NCBI GenBank assembly: GCA_022414725.1
Contig: JAJSRW010002878.1
Coordinates: 18,976 to 82,975 of the forward strand
Direction: 5' to 3'
DNA: 64,000 nucleotides
DNA from: Microglena sp. YARC
Taxonomy: Eukaryota; Chlorophyta; Chlorophyceae; Chlamydomonadales; Chlamydomonadaceae
Shown: one piece after another, positions 60,758-64,000 of the stretch
Position numbering within the stretch: position 1 is the stretch's first letter
Layout: every line of letters begins with the position of its first letter
Notes under the pieces: model-generated
Told to the model about the DNA's origin: nothing
What the model saw: the letters and a program-made list of their open reading frames with translations, nothing else
Databases searched by the model: none
Translations under genes and position numbers: made by a program

Positions 60758-62268
60758 CGAGCTCTCTCGCTGCCTGACTCATGGAGAGATTGCTGGGACA
60801 TGACGCAAAGCCCCAAGGAGGCGGAGCCACGAGCCCACGGTGAACTCCGACCTGCGATCCACCCGGTCACGCCGCTCTGTGCTTCTCTATTCACATCGTC
60901 CTACCTGTCCATCTCCGTCCGGTTGGCCTCACACCACTCGTGCGGCTCGCCGCCGTGCCTCGTCATCTCTCTTATCCCGTGGTGCCCCATCCGCATCGCC
61001 CGATGGCAAAACCGACGGCCTTGATCGCCCAACCGGATCAACCACCGCCCCCGTCTTACCGTTACGTTGATCCAGTCAGTCGCGTGGGGAGATCTAATGG
61101 GCCACCGGCCAGGCCGCCCAAGTTTTTGCACCTGCGAACCCACCGGGCGGGCTCCTGGTGGGCTTCGCCTTCGGCGAAACGCCCGCGGCCGGTGCCCTTC
61201 TTCTTCCGCCGAGGCAGGAGGCAGCGGCGGCTTCCGGCTTCCTTCTTGTGGCTGGTCGAACCGTCTCCGATGATACCTTCCACGCAAGCAGCTAGTCGAT
61301 CGCGCCAACGGGGGAAAAGCCATTCCTATCATCCTGTGGACGCAATAATGCGCCGTCAGTTATCAGGTACTGCTGCCTCCACTTGTGCTGCTGCTCTCCA
61401 TAAATGTCCAACTTGACAAAACGGCGACTTTGTTGTACCTGGCCCATTCGATCTGCAGTGGTACACATATGATACGTACCCGCAGCGACTGTTGCTCGTT
61501 TTCGTTTTTGCGGCCGTGTGGCCGTGTCCAAACTGGCGCGGAGCAACCCTCTCCACGTCGGCTTGGGAATATTTTTGGTGGCCTTGCTACTTGATAAATA
61601 TCTTTGTTTAAAATGTGTTCATAAATACTTACTCCGACTTATAAAAATTAAAATTCTAACTCCGAGGCTTTATCCCATAAAAAAGTATTTCTAATCACGT
61701 GAAACTCAACAAGTAATTTAAGAATACTAATTATGTGGATTAATTATCTTAATTTTTTAATCAATTATATATATATATATAATGTATGTATGTATGGGGT
61801 TCATTATCGTGGTCATTTGTCTATCCTTCTAATATGTCCTAAATTAGCTAGAATTTTAGTTTTTAGGATAGAGGTAGTAAATAGTAATATTTAGGTTATA
61901 GCTTCTCCATCCTGACCATTCCTTATTTATTTTTTATTAAATCCTTTATGAATACTTATATTCGTGAACGAGGAAAGTATTTTAAGATCATGATTCTGAA
62001 GTCTGAAGACCATTTTGGTCAGGAGCCTGATGAAATTTCGTAGCAAATTTTTACCACTCAATACAGGCCAAAATAAATCAAAACCAACTTTATTAATATT
62101 TTAAATTTAAATTATAGCTTTTTAGATGATAACAATTTTAAGTGTCGTTTTTTTTACCTTGCTTGAGAATTGAGATATGGTGGGGGGATTTTCAGGATCC
62201 TGTGGTTCTATATGAGGAGAGTCCCCTAGTCAATATCATGCGCATATGAGATTTGACACACAAGATGC
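60758..62268. other. No supported gene; GC-rich patch at 60780-61420
   Basis: The GC-rich patch has several overlapping frames on both strands (longest 158 codons, 60940-61416 +), none with a recognisable domain or splice context. The remainder is AT-rich spacer. Confidence 0.35.
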
Positions 62269-62290
62269 ATATATATATATATATATATAT
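62269..62290. repeat. AT dinucleotide microsatellite
   Basis: An uninterrupted run of about eleven AT units. Confidence 0.9.
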
Positions 62291-63450
62291 GACACTCTCA
62301 CTACACATGCTAATGAAGGATCCAAATGGCGATCCATCGCTGCACATGTACAATGTGTTGCCTATAGCAATTTATGGACGTTTTATTATTTTGCTCACTA
62401 CCTAATGGAATGAGTACAACACTGCAGTAGTTGTGCTGTCTATCTAAAATTAAAACATATCGTCCTTTCGACCGGTTGTTGGAGCTACATTTTCAGCTCA
62501 CAGCGACCCGGGTTAGTTTCCTGTACCCGTTTTTGTTCTTTACATCTTCTGTTTATGCCGCTGCATCTCTGTCGTATATGTTGGTATGAGTCACCACATG
62601 AATCCAGCAACTCTAAAAGAGATTTCTTTTTAATCAATCCACTAATACTAAAGCTAGCTCAGGCTTGCTGTATTCACTCAGTCACAACTTTATCTCCTTT
62701 ACAGATCGGGAGGCACAAGTGGGGGAGTTTACAAAAGCAAAACCATTGAAGAAAAATGGCATGTGTCCTGGCCCATTGGAAAATAGAATAATTTCTTAAG
62801 AGAAGGTACCGTGTCTGTGTGCGTATGTTTTTTTAGGACATGTGGTTACGCAGTACCTGTTCATTTGAAGTTTTTCAAATGAAGCAATCTGTTCCATGCC
62901 GTCAAGTTTCCTCCAATGTTATAGATGTCTCTAATATAAGTTAGCTTTACAGTAAGCAGCATGTGGTGAATTTATGAATCCAAGAAATTCGATTTGTTTT
63001 TGGTAATATCGCTTTTATAATAAGATCTTTTTTTTTTCGAAAAAGACGGCAGGAGGACTGTCTCTTATCATTAATAGAGAATGAGAGAATACAGATTATT
63101 TACAAAATAAGACCAAATTGTTTTATGATCTGAAGGAGCACAATATCATGGATAATTTTTCTTGCTGTGCTCTGGTTTCACGTAGTTGCAGAACTTGTAG
63201 CAAACATATCATTCAGACAATTGAACTAGACTCTTTAGTCTCTCATTACGATTGCACAAAATTGTGTCTTACAATTTGGCCAAGAACGAACTTAAAAAAC
63301 AAACAAATCCTTGGATGGCAAGAAGTGAAAAGAGAGGAAGAAAAAAACACACGGGACAAAGCTGTTCGTCCACGTGGCAGAGATTATGTACACGTCATCT
63401 CTGATTGGTTCCTAAATCTGCAGAGTTAATTTAACCGGCGGCTCGATTGG
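62291..63450. other. MKK10-2 3' flank; short transposon-like fragment at about 63030-63110
   Basis: A T-rich run followed by AAAAAGACGGCAGGAGGACT and TTATCATTAATAGAGAATGAG resembles a fragment common in grass genomes, probably the end of a retroelement. No gene is supported. The 103-codon frame at 63118-63429 lacks any domain. Confidence 0.35.
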
Positions 63451-64000
63451 CTATAGATCGCCGCTCTGCTCCGCCTCGGCGACGAGCGCGGCGAGCGAGC
63501 GCTGCGCATCGGCGGCGTCCCGCTCGGCGATGAACGGGTGCTCGAGCAGCTCGCCGACCGACGCGCGCCGCCCGGCCTTCTTCTCGAGGCACCGCGACAC
63601 GAAGTCCGGAACTCCTCGACGCGGCGGCCGGCATCTCCGGCGCCTCGCCGAAGCATATGGCGCACATGAGCGCCGCCCAGTCGGGGCGCTGCCCACGGGG
63701 AGAAGCGGGAAGTGGCCGAGGTACAGCTCAAGGATCGCTACCCCGAGGCTCCACAGTCGGCGGCGTACGGGTCGTAGTCGCCGGAGTAGGCCTCCGGGTC
63801 GAACCTCTCCGGGGACATGTAGGCCGCCGTCCCGACGTAGGACGCGCAGGGGTCGAGCCGCCGCCGCAGGACTTGCCCGCGCCGAAGTCGGCGATCTTGA
63901 CCTCGCCGTCGGCGCCGAGGAGCAGTTCGACGGCTTGAGGTAGGCGGTGCACGATGCGGGGAGCGCGTGAAGGGCCTTCGAGTCCGAGTCTAGCGCCTGC
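63451..64000 (-). CDS. MKK10-2: MAP kinase kinase, C-terminal part (5' end outside window; frame-broken)
   Basis: Dual-specificity kinase of a MAPK cascade. Reading the minus strand from the window end: a damaged catalytic-loop region (VHR, then LKPSN in another frame), then LLLGADGEVKIADFGAGK with the metal-binding DFG, then in shifting frames LRRRLDPCASYVG, MSPERFDPEAYSGDYDPYA, SLGV and LGHFPLLPVGQRPDWAAL. The end is MCAICFGEAPEMPAAAS, DFVSRCLEKKAGRRASVGEL, LEHPFIAERDAADAQ, finishing QSGDL and a stop at 63451-63453. That is kinase subdomains VI-XI of a plant MKK. Indels shift the frame near 63615, 63745 and 63868. The sequence is GC-rich with no intron, as in group D MKKs. Identity as MKK10-2 rests on my memory of gene order; the kinase call is secure. 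Confidence 0.8.
   Translation of the reverse strand, partial: QALDSDSKALHALPASCTAYLKPSNCSSAPTARSRSPTSARASPAAAARPLRVLRRDGGLHVPGEVRPGGLLRRLRPVRRRLWSLGVAILELYLGHFPLLPVGSAPTGRRSCAPYASARRRRCRPPRRGVPDFVSRCLEKKAGRRASVGELLEHPFIAERDAADAQRSLAALVAEAEQSGDL

Noticed and set aside
60940..61416. 158-codon plus-strand open frame
   Set aside because: GC-rich patch with several open frames on both strands and no recognisable motif.
1..64000. A novel multi-gene defence or biosynthetic system
   Set aside because: The recognisable genes are ordinary, functionally unrelated plant genes on both strands. The unusual structure is explained by repeated segments and indel noise.

Overview
This window is plant nuclear DNA, almost certainly from a rice-like grass (Oryza). 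Genes are intron-rich with GT-AG boundaries, first exons are very GC-rich, and the intergenic DNA is full of grass MITEs (Stowaway, Tourist, hAT, foldback Mutator types) plus a long Ty3/gypsy-type LTR. It holds no bacterial, CRISPR or operon-like content. The gene order (type-B response regulator, class II trehalose-phosphate synthase, heat-stress factor, MAP kinase kinase) matches what I recall of rice chromosome 3 around ORR21 - TPS9 - HSFA9 - MKK10-2. That placement is from memory, not a search.

Layout: 0.4-0.5 kb, last exon of an unidentified upstream gene. 1.2-4.1 kb, one repeat present three times. 4.1-11.2 kb, a plant LpxC homologue (+). 11.2-24 kb, intergenic DNA with MITEs, a 4.4 kb LTR carrying a nested hAT MITE, and a 385 bp foldback element. 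24.1-31.3 kb, ORR21 (+), its promoter and first exon present twice. 32.6-37.1 kb, the TPS gene (-), with internal repetition. 38.4-45.3 kb, a 3.5 kb segment present twice. 45-54 kb, MITEs and one possible two-exon gene. 54.4-58.8 kb, HSFA9 (+). 59.8 kb, a tRNA-Gly(CCC). 60.1-60.8 kb, a CACTA-like remnant. 63.45 kb to the end, the 3' part of MKK10-2 (-).

The dominant oddity is not a new biological system. At least ten places show the sequence running forward, jumping back 0.1-3.5 kb, and running forward again. The copies differ mainly by scattered one- to few-base insertions and deletions. Every recognisable long gene is frame-broken by such indels, usually in short homopolymers, and the tRNA lacks one G. 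The simplest reading is a long-read assembly or gap-fill with uncorrected reads, not real tandem duplication or mass gene death. The genes are probably intact in the organism. The annotation follows homology through the frameshifts, so several entries are spans of broken exons rather than open frames.

Functionally the genes are unrelated neighbours: LpxC (lipid A-like precursor synthesis, probably mitochondrial), a cytokinin-response transcription factor, a trehalose-metabolism regulator, a heat-stress factor and a MAPK-cascade kinase.
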